Source: Bacteroidia bacterium (GTDB lineage: Bacteria; Bacteroidota; Bacteroidia; Chitinophagales; JAUHXS01). From it: a stretch of DNA of 64,000 bases. Of this stretch, positions 45,678 through 52,825 are shown piece by piece (position 1 is the stretch's first letter; each line of letters starts with the position of its first letter). The notes under the pieces are model-generated. The model saw only the letters and a list, made by a program, of their open reading frames with translations. It searched no databases and was not told the origin of the DNA. A program made the translations under genes and the position numbers. Location of the stretch: positions 270,661 to 334,660 of the forward strand of contig JAUHXS010000001.1 in the NCBI GenBank assembly GCA_030426955.1, given 5' to 3'.

Positions 45678-47909
45678 ATGACCATACATCAAAGTATTCC
45701 ACAAACAGGGTTTAAAGGTCTTAAAGAGAATTGGAAGAACGACTTGATAGCAGGCCTAAGCGTTGCACTAGTTGCACTACCATCATGCATGGGCATTGCC
45801 ATTGCGTCTGGTGCTCCAGCCATGTCAGGCGTAATTCCAGTAGTATTAGGTGGGTTTATTGTTACTTTTCTTAAAAGCGGATCACTAGGAGTTACTGGAC
45901 CTGCAGCGGGACTAATTACGATTACCATTAGTGCAAATGAGTTATATAGCGATGGTGTCGTATCTGGTTATCCTTATGTCTTAGCTGCATTTATTATTGC
46001 TGGGTTATTTCAGCTACTCATGGGTATTTTTCGTCTAGGTAATCTTGGAAACTTTTTCCCATCATCAGTGATCCATGGAATGCTAGCGGCGATTGGAATC
46101 ATCATCATATCTAAGCAGATTCCTGCTTCCCTAGGCATTTTATCTGAGCCTGGATCAATGTTTAATGTGATTAAAAATATCCCTACTTGGGTACTAAATT
46201 TAAACCCATTTGTTGCGATTATAGCCATCAATACTATTATGATACTAGTAATACATCCAAAGATTAAAAATAAATTTATTCACTTTATACCTGGTACTAT
46301 CTGGGCAATCATATTTGCTATACCCTTTGTTTTTGCTTTTGATTTTGAATCTTATAGAAACATAGATTTTTTAAATAGAATGCATAATATAGGACCATTT
46401 TTATTAGTACGAATTCCCGAAAACTTATTCAATAGTATTGTTTTTCCTAATTTTTCTAAAATTGCTGAGCCACAGTTTTGGTTAATTGTTTTCTCCATCA
46501 CATTGGTCTCTAGCATAGAATCATTGATTAGCGCAAAGGCTGTTGACAAACTTGATCCATTTAGCAGAAAAACAAACCTTAGCAAAGAATTATCTGCATT
46601 GGGCATCGGAACTATTCTATCAGGATTTATAGGCGGCTTACCCATAGCAACCGTTATAGCTAAAAGCTCCGTTAACATTAGTCATGGAGGTAGAACCAAA
46701 TGGGCTAATTTTTTCCAAGGGTTGGTTATCTTGACTTTCATAGTGTTACTATCTCCTATAGTTAAGACCATACCACTAGCTGCCTTAGCGGGCATATTGG
46801 TATTTATAGGGTATAAATTAACATCTCCTAAATTGTTTAAAGACAGCTATCTAAAAGGCAAAGAACAACTTTTTATACTTATAGCAACTATTATAGCAAC
46901 ACTTGTATGGGGATTGATCATGGGTATTGTAATAGGTACATTCATTACACTAATTATACATTTTGCCACAACCAAATTGCCGCTACCTAAATTCATAACC
47001 TATTTAATTCGAGCGTCGATGAATATTGTACACTTAAAAAATGATTCCAGCTATTATATAAAAGTCAGGGGTATTGCAAACTTTATTAATATCCAAAGAC
47101 TTAGTAAGCAGTTGGAAAAAATTCCTCCACGAGAAAATGTGATTGTTGACTTTTCTCATACTGAAATGATTGACCATACAATGATGGAATTTGTCCATGA
47201 TTATCAATTGCTTTACATTAATAATGGAGGAAATTTCGACATCACTGGCCTTAGTGTACATATAAGTTCGTCAGAACACCCAGATTCTATTCATAGACTG
47301 GGTAAACTCAAAAGCTTTAAACCTAAAAGGCTTTCCAAAAGACAAGAAGAACTTAAAAGGATGGCCAATTATCAAGGCTGGGAATTTAGACCTAAAAGAG
47401 TTTGGTCGACAAAGCAACTAAGACCATTTAGCTTTTTTGAAACAAGACCTGTAGAGTTCAAGAAAAATACAATCAAGGGATCATATAAGGAGTATGATAC
47501 AACTTGGGAAATTAGCGATATCACCTTTGACGAAGGGGCTTTATTGGCAACAGAAGTTTACCACACTACTGTTGAGATAATCACACTACCTATTAAACTA
47601 CCATCTTTCACACTAGAAAAAGAAGTATTTTTCAATAAGCTTATCCAGTTTGCAGGCTATGAAGATATAGATTTTAAGACATTTACAGAGTTTTCTAATC
47701 AGTTTACATTAAAAGGAAAAGATAAGGAGTCTATTAGAAAGCTGTTCACGCCAGAATTGATCAAGTTTTTTGAGTATGAGGATATTTATCATTTAGAAAG
47801 CTATCATAATAAACTATTAGTCTTCCGGCAACTCAGGATCGCAAGCCCAAGAGAGATTTTGAAAATGAATAAGTTTAGCAAAGAGTTGGTTTGCAAGCTA
47901 GTTAGTTAA
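45678..47909 (+). CDS. SulP-family anion transporter with STAS and an extra C-terminal domain
   Basis: A 743-residue transporter. About eleven to fourteen membrane segments (residues 20-440) carry the SulP hallmarks ALPSCMGIAIASGAPAM, GPAAGLITITISA and NLSKELSALGIGTILSGFIGG. They are followed by a STAS domain (about 455-545; ENVIVDFSHTEMIDHTMMEF). The substrate may be sulfate, bicarbonate or another anion. After STAS there are about 200 more residues, beginning with a basic helix (KRLSKRQEELKRM) and then a beta-rich part (FFETRPVEFKKN, QFTLKGKDKESIRKLFTP). This extension is not the carbonic anhydrase fused to some SulP proteins, and I do not recognise it with certainty. Confidence 0.92.
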   Translation: MTIHQSIPQTGFKGLKENWKNDLIAGLSVALVALPSCMGIAIASGAPAMSGVIPVVLGGFIVTFLKSGSLGVTGPAAGLITITISANELYSDGVVSGYPYVLAAFIIAGLFQLLMGIFRLGNLGNFFPSSVIHGMLAAIGIIIISKQIPASLGILSEPGSMFNVIKNIPTWVLNLNPFVAIIAINTIMILVIHPKIKNKFIHFIPGTIWAIIFAIPFVFAFDFESYRNIDFLNRMHNIGPFLLVRIPENLFNSIVFPNFSKIAEPQFWLIVFSITLVSSIESLISAKAVDKLDPFSRKTNLSKELSALGIGTILSGFIGGLPIATVIAKSSVNISHGGRTKWANFFQGLVILTFIVLLSPIVKTIPLAALAGILVFIGYKLTSPKLFKDSYLKGKEQLFILIATIIATLVWGLIMGIVIGTFITLIIHFATTKLPLPKFITYLIRASMNIVHLKNDSSYYIKVRGIANFINIQRLSKQLEKIPPRENVIVDFSHTEMIDHTMMEFVHDYQLLYINNGGNFDITGLSVHISSSEHPDSIHRLGKLKSFKPKRLSKRQEELKRMANYQGWEFRPKRVWSTKQLRPFSFFETRPVEFKKNTIKGSYKEYDTTWEISDITFDEGALLATEVYHTTVEIITLPIKLPSFTLEKEVFFNKLIQFAGYEDIDFKTFTEFSNQFTLKGKDKESIRKLFTPELIKFFEYEDIYHLESYHNKLLVFRQLRIASPREILKMNKFSKELVCKLVS

Positions 47910-47944
47910 TAGTTTATGATTATTCGTTTCTAGTTAGATAACTT

Positions 47945-48008
47945 CTCACAAGGACCGTTCCTCCTTCACTCCGTTACGGCGGACAAGTGCACTAATCCTT
48001 GCGACAGA
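47945..48008. repeat. 64-bp repeat, copy A
   Basis: Copy of a 64-bp repeat beginning CTCACAAGG and ending CTTGCGACAGA. It matches copy B with 2 changes and copy C with about 3. It lies 8 bases beyond the stop of the first toxin gene and has no short ORF attached. The ends form a short inverted repeat (CTCACAAG with CTTGCGAG-like). Confidence 0.85.
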
Positions 48009-48016
48009 TTGGGAGA

Positions 48017-48316
48017 TTATCCTTTCATTTTGGCTGGATCTTGTCGCGTATCAAAGATGTCTGTAATGTAAATATATTCCCCTGCTATTCGGTAAATTAT
48101 CTTATAATGACTTTCCACTATTCTACGATGCTTTAAGCCTAGATGCCTAAGGTATTCTTCTCGTTGACCAATTTTAGGATTGGATAGTAACGTATCGGCT
48201 CTGTTGAGGATGTTATCTCGTATTTCCATGAGCTTTGATTCAGGAGCGTCATCACTTATAAGGGATAAAGCTTCTTGCAAGCTTTCTAGCGCTTGCTCGG
48301 TATATAATAATTTCAT
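48017..48316 (-). CDS. RelE/ParE-type toxin
   Basis: A 99-residue RelE/ParE-fold toxin. The start (MKLLYTEQALESLQEALSLI) has the two-helix hairpin of ParE, and the core strands are HRRIVESHYKIIYRIAGEYI and YITDIFDTRQDP. The Arg and the C-terminal DTRQDP are typical of the group. ParE members block gyrase and RelE members cut mRNA; which applies is unclear. The start overlaps the antitoxin stop (ATGA), as is usual for such operons. Confidence 0.93.
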   Translation of the reverse strand: MKLLYTEQALESLQEALSLISDDAPESKLMEIRDNILNRADTLLSNPKIGQREEYLRHLGLKHRRIVESHYKIIYRIAGEYIYITDIFDTRQDPAKMKG

Positions 48317-48540
48317 TTACCTAAAGAACTATCCATTCTTCTAATAACATCTTCCCTGCTTAATAACCGACCGTTTACAATATCTTTTTCGCTCTTTTCT
48401 GATCTTTGTATCAACTTCGCTTTCAGCACATTGTCAAGACGAGTTTTATTTAATAGGGTTCTGATTGCCTCTAAAATATTGATGTCTTTTTCTTGTTCTA
48501 TTAGTTTCTGTAGTTCTGTACGTATGTCTATTGCATCCAT
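48313..48540 (-). CDS. Antitoxin of the first RelE/ParE module
   Basis: A 75-residue protein upstream of the toxin. The N-terminal half is helical (DIRTELQKLIEQEKDINILE), the C-terminus has RLLSREDVIRRMDSSLGK, a pattern common to small antitoxins that wrap around RelE/ParE toxins. No clear DNA-binding motif is visible. It shares layout and some residues (for example LLNKT) with the second antitoxin downstream, so the two modules are probably distant paralogues. Confidence 0.85.
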   Translation of the reverse strand: MDAIDIRTELQKLIEQEKDINILEAIRTLLNKTRLDNVLKAKLIQRSEKSEKDIVNGRLLSREDVIRRMDSSLGK

Positions 48541-48565
48541 AGTTAAAGAGTTTAGTCTCCTAAAT

Positions 48566-48697
48566 TTAACGTTTTTTCATTAGTTTTTGTTTCATTTCGA
48601 CGCTTGCCCGCCTACTGGAGGGGATGTAGCTCCCATTTTTATCGCATGCGTCCGCTGGTGATCTATTAGTCTTAAAATATTTTCCTGTTTCATTCAT
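48566..48697 (-). CDS. Short ORF in the repeat unit (copy B)
   Basis: A 43-codon ORF reading MNETGKYFKTNRSPADACDK at its start and ASVEMKQKLMKKR at its end. It lies between repeat copy B and the first antitoxin. The first ten residues (MNExGKYFKT) recur in copies C and D, and the C-terminal 14 residues (RASVEMKQKLMKKR) also in copy C. Conservation of both frame and start argues for translation or a shared origin, but no codon statistics were computed, and it could be a remnant. Confidence 0.35.
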   Translation of the reverse strand: MNETGKYFKTNRSPADACDKNGSYIPSSRRASVEMKQKLMKKR

Positions 48698-48704
48698 TTT
48701 ATTC

Positions 48705-48768
48705 CTCACAAGCACCGTTCCTCCTTCACTCCGCTACGGCGGACAAGTGCACTAATCCTTGCGACAGA
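48705..48768. repeat. 64-bp repeat, copy B
   Basis: Second copy of the CTCACAAG...CTTGCGACAGA repeat, 64 bases, between the second toxin gene and the short ORF of copy B. It begins 8 bases before the ORF start on the minus strand and ends 31 bases before the stop of the second toxin. The central part can fold as a stem of CACT/AGTG and CCG/CGG with a bulge. Confidence 0.85.
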
Positions 48769-48799
48769 GGGGGCTTTCCAAGAATCTTAATTATGATAT

Positions 48800-49090
48800 C
48801 TACACCTCTCTAGATTGAGGATCTCGACTGGTATGGAATACGCTATACACGATTATTTCTGACTTTATTATTTCGTATATAACAACATAAGGGTAACGAT
48901 TAATGATCGCTTTTCGGTAAGACTTGTAGGTTTTGGGACAAGTCTGGGGATGTTTTATAATATGATTATAACATAAGTCTAGCTCATCAAAAAATAATTC
49001 TCCTAAACCTTCTTGTTGCTTTTCATACCATAGATATGCTTCTATGATTTCTAAAGCGGCTGATGATTTAACAGTAAGTGTGTACTTCAT
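48800..49090 (-). CDS. RelE/ParE-type toxin of the second module
   Basis: A 96-residue toxin from ATG 49090; a TTG-led extension to 49135 is only the shadow of the antitoxin. It starts MKYTLTVKSSAALEIIEAYL, with YEKQQEGLGELFFDELDLCY, the ParE helix hairpin, then INRYPYVVIYEIIKSEIIVY and a terminal VFHTSRDPQ, typical of the RelE/ParE fold. It lies 2 bases after the antitoxin stop and 31 bases before repeat B. Confidence 0.92.
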   Translation of the reverse strand: MKYTLTVKSSAALEIIEAYLWYEKQQEGLGELFFDELDLCYNHIIKHPQTCPKTYKSYRKAIINRYPYVVIYEIIKSEIIVYSVFHTSRDPQSREV

Positions 49091-49092
49091 TA

Positions 49093-49323
49093 TTACTTTA
49101 ACGCTGCTCGTGCTTTGGCTCGAACTTCTTCCCAACTATAACTCTTGCTTTCTCCTGATAGGTGTGCGGTTCTTCGTTCATCTAATATTCTTTTTTGAGC
49201 CTGCGTTAAGGTAAAGTCACTTTCTGTTTTGTTTAAAAGCTCTTTTACTTTGTTTAAGACTTCTTCACTATCCAACATTAATAGCTTTTGCATCAAGTCT
49301 AGTTTTGTTGCTTGAATATCCAT
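49093..49323 (-). CDS. Antitoxin of the second RelE/ParE module
   Basis: A 76-residue protein beginning MDIQATKLDLMQKLLMLDSE and ending SYSWEEVRAKARAALK, the latter being a frequent C-terminus of antitoxins in the addiction module component (TIGR02574-like) family. It precedes its toxin by 2 bases. The 70 bases upstream of its start are nearly the same as those upstream of the first antitoxin, which points to duplication of a whole unit. Confidence 0.85.
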   Translation of the reverse strand: MDIQATKLDLMQKLLMLDSEEVLNKVKELLNKTESDFTLTQAQKRILDERRTAHLSGESKSYSWEEVRAKARAALK

Positions 49324-49348
49324 ATTTAAAAGGTTTAGTCTCCTGAAT

Positions 49349-49429
49349 TTAACGTTTTTTCATTAGTTTTTGTTTCATTTCGACGCTTGCCCGCTGTCTC
49401 GTCTTAAAATATTTTCCTATTTCATTCAT
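49349..49429 (-). CDS. Short ORF in the repeat unit (copy C)
   Basis: A 26-codon ORF, MNEIGKYFKTRQRASVEMKQ then KLMKKR. Compared with copy B it lacks an internal 51 bases but keeps both ends in frame. It lies between repeat C and the second antitoxin. The difference being a multiple of three supports, weakly, selection for the frame. Confidence 0.35.
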   Translation of the reverse strand: MNEIGKYFKTRQRASVEMKQKLMKKR

Positions 49430-49436
49430 TTTACTC

Positions 49437-49500
49437 CTCACAAGGATCGTTCCTCCTTCACTCCGTTACGGCGGACAAGTGCACTAATGCTTGCGAGAGA
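49437..49500. repeat. 64-bp repeat, copy C
   Basis: Third copy of the repeat, 64 bases, with CTCACAAGGATCG at the left and GCTTGCGAGAGA at the right. It sits upstream of the second toxin-antitoxin unit. Its two ends CTCACAAG and CTTGCGAG can pair over 8 bases with one wobble. It differs from copy A by about three bases. Confidence 0.85.
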
Positions 49501-49584
49501 GGGGAGTTGTTTGCAAATTAGTTAATGGTTTATAGTTAGCAGGATGACTATAAACATTTTTAGGCATGGTCAGTATTACTTTTG

Positions 49585-50019
49585 CTAGTTAATTAGTCGA
49601 ATTGTTTTTTCCCATCTTAGAATATCATCTTCTGCATTATAGGCAAAACCAGTTTCTACAAATTCATTTTCACTTATTTGTTGAACTACCGAAGAGCCTC
49701 TGTACTGTCCATTTGCAGAATGAAAGTGATGGATAAGTTTATCTCCTACTAACAATTGATCCGTTTTAATTTTACCATACTCAGGATTATCCTCTTTAAT
49801 ACTTAAAATACCAGAATCAATTATTGATTTTGGCTTTGTGAAAGTTTGTTCTTTAGGATATAGGTCATCTTCTAAATTATACGTTATAATTGCTTTAATC
49901 TGATCACCTTCATGAATTATTTCAGTTTTTCCAGAAGTTTTAGTTTTTGAAGTCCTTTTGTCAGAATAGTAACCTTCCCATTCTCTAAGACCTGAAGAAA
50001 AGAATTTTTTTAAATCCAT
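49585..50019 (-). CDS. Hypothetical protein, beta-rich
   Basis: A 144-residue soluble protein not assigned to a family. It has no signal peptide. The pattern of short strands with polar turns (REWEGYYSDKRTSK, GDQIKAIITYNLEDD, LLVGDKLIHHFHSANGQYRG, ENEFVETGFAYN) suggests a lipocalin- or calycin-like barrel. It begins 49 bases after the symporter stop on the same strand, so it may be its partner, but this rests only on position. Confidence 0.6.
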   Translation of the reverse strand: MDLKKFFSSGLREWEGYYSDKRTSKTKTSGKTEIIHEGDQIKAIITYNLEDDLYPKEQTFTKPKSIIDSGILSIKEDNPEYGKIKTDQLLVGDKLIHHFHSANGQYRGSSVVQQISENEFVETGFAYNAEDDILRWEKTIRLIN

Positions 50020-50068
50020 TTTTTTGTTTTTAGGTCAGTTGGTTGCAACAAATTATAAACTAAAAACT

Positions 50069-51802
50069 CTATACTTCCAAAGCCTCTTCTCTCTGCATCG
50101 CATACCTTAGAATAGTAAAAGCGACACATGCTACAGCAAGAAAAATCAATGCCATCATCCAATCTTTGAAAATCAGCTTTCCCATTCCAAATAAAATAGA
50201 ATAAACCATTATAACAGATGACCCCCAACTCAAAAAAGCATATCTCAGCTTCCCTTGATTAATCGAAGCTCTTCTACCCCAACTACCAGAAGGCTTGACT
50301 TTTTGAATAAACTTATCCAAAGTCTCTTCATCTGTTGCCGGAGAGACGAACGCCACAATCAACCACCCTATTGTCGTTATGGATAGCACAAAAAAGAAAC
50401 TATTAGGAAATACTAAATCCATTTGCTGAGCTATAAAAAAGGCTACAAATGGAAGTATAGTGGCTGCAATCTCCGTCCATGCATTGATACGCCACCAATA
50501 CCATCTTAAAATCAATACCAGCCCCAACCCTGCTCCACATTCTATAATAAACTGCCAAACACCACTAATACTATCCATTTGAGTCGTCACCGCTAAAGAA
50601 AAAAGCATTAAAACAATAGTTGTAATTCGAGAAATAGCAACTTGCTTTTTACCCGATGCCAACTTATCTATAAACGGTTTATAGAAGTCATTAACTACAT
50701 AGCTTGCGCCCCAATTCAATTGAGTGGAAATTGTGCTCATATAGGCCGCAAATAATCCAACTAATAATAGTCCTCTATATCCAGGTGGCATAAATTCTTT
50801 TATGGTCATAATATAGCCTAAGCGCTTTTCATCAGCCCCCAATTCTGGATATAATACAATGGTACATAATCCAACAATAATCCATGGCCACGGCCTAATA
50901 CAATAATGGGCAATTTGAAAGAACAGAGTTGCCCAAACTGCATTTTTCTCATCTTTAGCACTCATCATTCTTTGTGCAATATACCCGCCGCCGCCTGGCT
51001 CTGCACCAGGATACCAGGTCGCCCACCATTGAAAACAAGCATATGCCAAGAATGAGCCTATACTGAGAGTTAAAATTGTTGCGTTGCCCTGTAATGAATC
51101 TCCTAAAGTTGGGAAGAAATTTAAGCTACCCTCTGGAAGTTTTTGAACAAGACCATCAACTCCGCCAATGTCCTCTGAGGCTAAAACAAAGTATGCTAGT
51201 ATAATGCAGCCAAACATGGCAATAAAAAACTGAACTACATCATTAAGAACAACGCCCCAAAGCCCTGACAAGGAAGAATATATCGCCACAAATAACATTA
51301 CGCCTCCAGTATATAAAAGCGCCTCTTCTTTAGGGAGATCAAAGAATACTTGAAGAATTGAGATAAAAGCTAAATTTACCCACCCTATTATGATTGCATT
51401 CATGAATAAGCCATGATAAAAAACCTTAAACACTCTGAGTATTTTCGCTGAAATACCGCTATAACGTATATTAATAAATTCTAGCTCAGTTACCACCCCT
51501 GCCCTTCTCCATAGCTTAGCAAAAAAGAAAGTTGTTAATAATCCTCCTATTAAGAAATTCCACCAAAGCCAATTACCCGAAATGCCCTGTTTATTTACTA
51601 TCTCTGTTACGGCCAATGGTGTATCTGCAGCGAATGTAGTTGCCACCATTGAAACACCTGCAATATACCAAGGCAGTTTTCGACCACTTAAAAAGAAATC
51701 TTCTAGACTCTTTCCAGCTTTCGATGCAAATGATAGCGCAATTGCCAGATTAATTAGTAAAACACCAACAATTATTCCCCAATCGAGTAAAGTTATGTGC
51801 AT
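50069..51802 (-). CDS. Sodium:solute symporter (SSS family)
   Basis: A 577-residue transporter with about fourteen membrane helices. The first region (DFFLSGRKLPWYIAGVSMVA, TTFAADTPLAVTEIVNKQGI) and the later GLLLVGLFAAYMSTISTQLNW with the sodium-site Ser/Thr residues are typical of the family. The middle has PGAEPGGGGYIAQRMMSAKD, which occurs in the proline/sialic acid/unknown-substrate branches. The solute is unknown. It is divergent from phosphofructokinase, whose start is only 24 bases away, so both promoters must lie within the 5' ends of the genes. Confidence 0.93.
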   Translation of the reverse strand: MHITLLDWGIIVGVLLINLAIALSFASKAGKSLEDFFLSGRKLPWYIAGVSMVATTFAADTPLAVTEIVNKQGISGNWLWWNFLIGGLLTTFFFAKLWRRAGVVTELEFINIRYSGISAKILRVFKVFYHGLFMNAIIIGWVNLAFISILQVFFDLPKEEALLYTGGVMLFVAIYSSLSGLWGVVLNDVVQFFIAMFGCIILAYFVLASEDIGGVDGLVQKLPEGSLNFFPTLGDSLQGNATILTLSIGSFLAYACFQWWATWYPGAEPGGGGYIAQRMMSAKDEKNAVWATLFFQIAHYCIRPWPWIIVGLCTIVLYPELGADEKRLGYIMTIKEFMPPGYRGLLLVGLFAAYMSTISTQLNWGASYVVNDFYKPFIDKLASGKKQVAISRITTIVLMLFSLAVTTQMDSISGVWQFIIECGAGLGLVLILRWYWWRINAWTEIAATILPFVAFFIAQQMDLVFPNSFFFVLSITTIGWLIVAFVSPATDEETLDKFIQKVKPSGSWGRRASINQGKLRYAFLSWGSSVIMVYSILFGMGKLIFKDWMMALIFLAVACVAFTILRYAMQREEALEV

Positions 51803-51826
51803 TATTATCTCTAATTTAGTAATGAG

Positions 51827-52810
51827 ATGTCATCAAAAATAAGCAAAATTGCGGTCTTAACATCAGGAGGCGATTCACCAGGTATGAATGCAGCTATCAG
51901 AGCAGTAGTGCGCACGTCTCTCCATTACAAGCTTCAAGTATATGGTGTTAATCGTGGTTATGAAGGTCTTATCGACAATGATTTCACTCAAATGGCATAC
52001 CATTCAGTAAGTAATATTATTCAACGTGGTGGCACAATACTGAGGTCTTCTAGGAGTGAAAAGTTCAGAACCGTTGAAGGAATGCAAACTGCCTTTGACA
52101 ATTTGGCTAAAAATGAAATCAATGGTCTTGTTGTAATTGGTGGGGACGGAAGCTTTAAAGGTGCTAAGGAACTTTCAGAGAAATTTGCTATTAACTGTAT
52201 TGGCATACCTGGCACAATAGATAACGATCTTTATGGCACAGACTACACATTAGGATATGACACGGCTATTAATACTGCCATGCACGCTATTGACAATATT
52301 CGTGATACTGCAGCAGCACATGATCGTCTTTTTTTCATAGAAGTAATGGGAAGAGACGCTGGCTTTATTGCCTTAAGAAGTGGTATTGCTGGAGGTGCCG
52401 AAGCTATTTTAGTTCCAGAAATGAAGACCAATCTAGATCAGCTAACAAGTACAATAGAAGCTGGTTGGAAAAAGAAAAAACAATCTATGATTGTTGTTAT
52501 TGCAGAAGGAGATGATGCAGGAGGAGCATTTAAAGTAGCGGAATCTGTCAAAAAGAAAATAAAAAACTGTGAAATCAAAGTGAGCATATTAGGACATATA
52601 CAACGAGGAGGCTCTCCTACTTGCCTAGACAGAGTCTTGGGAAGCAGAATGGGTGTTGCTGCAGTAGAGGCATTATTGAATGGAGATAAAAATGTAATGT
52701 TGGGTTTAGAACACAGATCAATTGTGCATATTCCTTTTAGCAAAGCCATTAAACACCATAAAGTGATCAATAAAAATTTATTAGAATTATCTGAAATACT
52801 ATCTACTTAA
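51827..52810 (+). CDS. pfkA: ATP-dependent 6-phosphofructokinase
   Basis: A 327-residue enzyme of glycolysis that phosphorylates fructose-6-phosphate. The motifs are LTSGGDSPGMNAAIRAVVR, the ATP-site GGDGSFKGAKEL, the catalytic GIPGTIDNDLYGTD with the Asp, MGRDAGFIAL and LGHIQRGGSPTCLDR. The length matches bacterial PfkA. GGDGS, with Gly after Asp, marks ATP rather than pyrophosphate use in this family. The next gene, dihydroorotase, follows after 15 bases. Confidence 0.96.
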   Translation: MSSKISKIAVLTSGGDSPGMNAAIRAVVRTSLHYKLQVYGVNRGYEGLIDNDFTQMAYHSVSNIIQRGGTILRSSRSEKFRTVEGMQTAFDNLAKNEINGLVVIGGDGSFKGAKELSEKFAINCIGIPGTIDNDLYGTDYTLGYDTAINTAMHAIDNIRDTAAAHDRLFFIEVMGRDAGFIALRSGIAGGAEAILVPEMKTNLDQLTSTIEAGWKKKKQSMIVVIAEGDDAGGAFKVAESVKKKIKNCEIKVSILGHIQRGGSPTCLDRVLGSRMGVAAVEALLNGDKNVMLGLEHRSIVHIPFSKAIKHHKVINKNLLELSEILST

Positions 52811-52825
52811 TCAAAATATCTACAA

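Noticed and set aside
49091-49135. 15-residue N-terminal extension of the second toxin
   Set aside because: It is Ser-rich, lies inside the antitoxin gene, and the ATG at 49090 starts exactly at the conserved toxin strand.
47945-49500. The 64-bp repeats as a CRISPR array or as true integron attC sites
   Set aside because: Spacing is hundreds of bases with genes in between and no cas genes, so not CRISPR. The canonical attC core and an integrase are not seen, so only a cassette-like organisation is claimed.
50010-50228. A 72-codon ORF over the end of the symporter gene
   Set aside because: It overlaps the symporter in another frame, is rich in Cys and Tyr, and has no family features.
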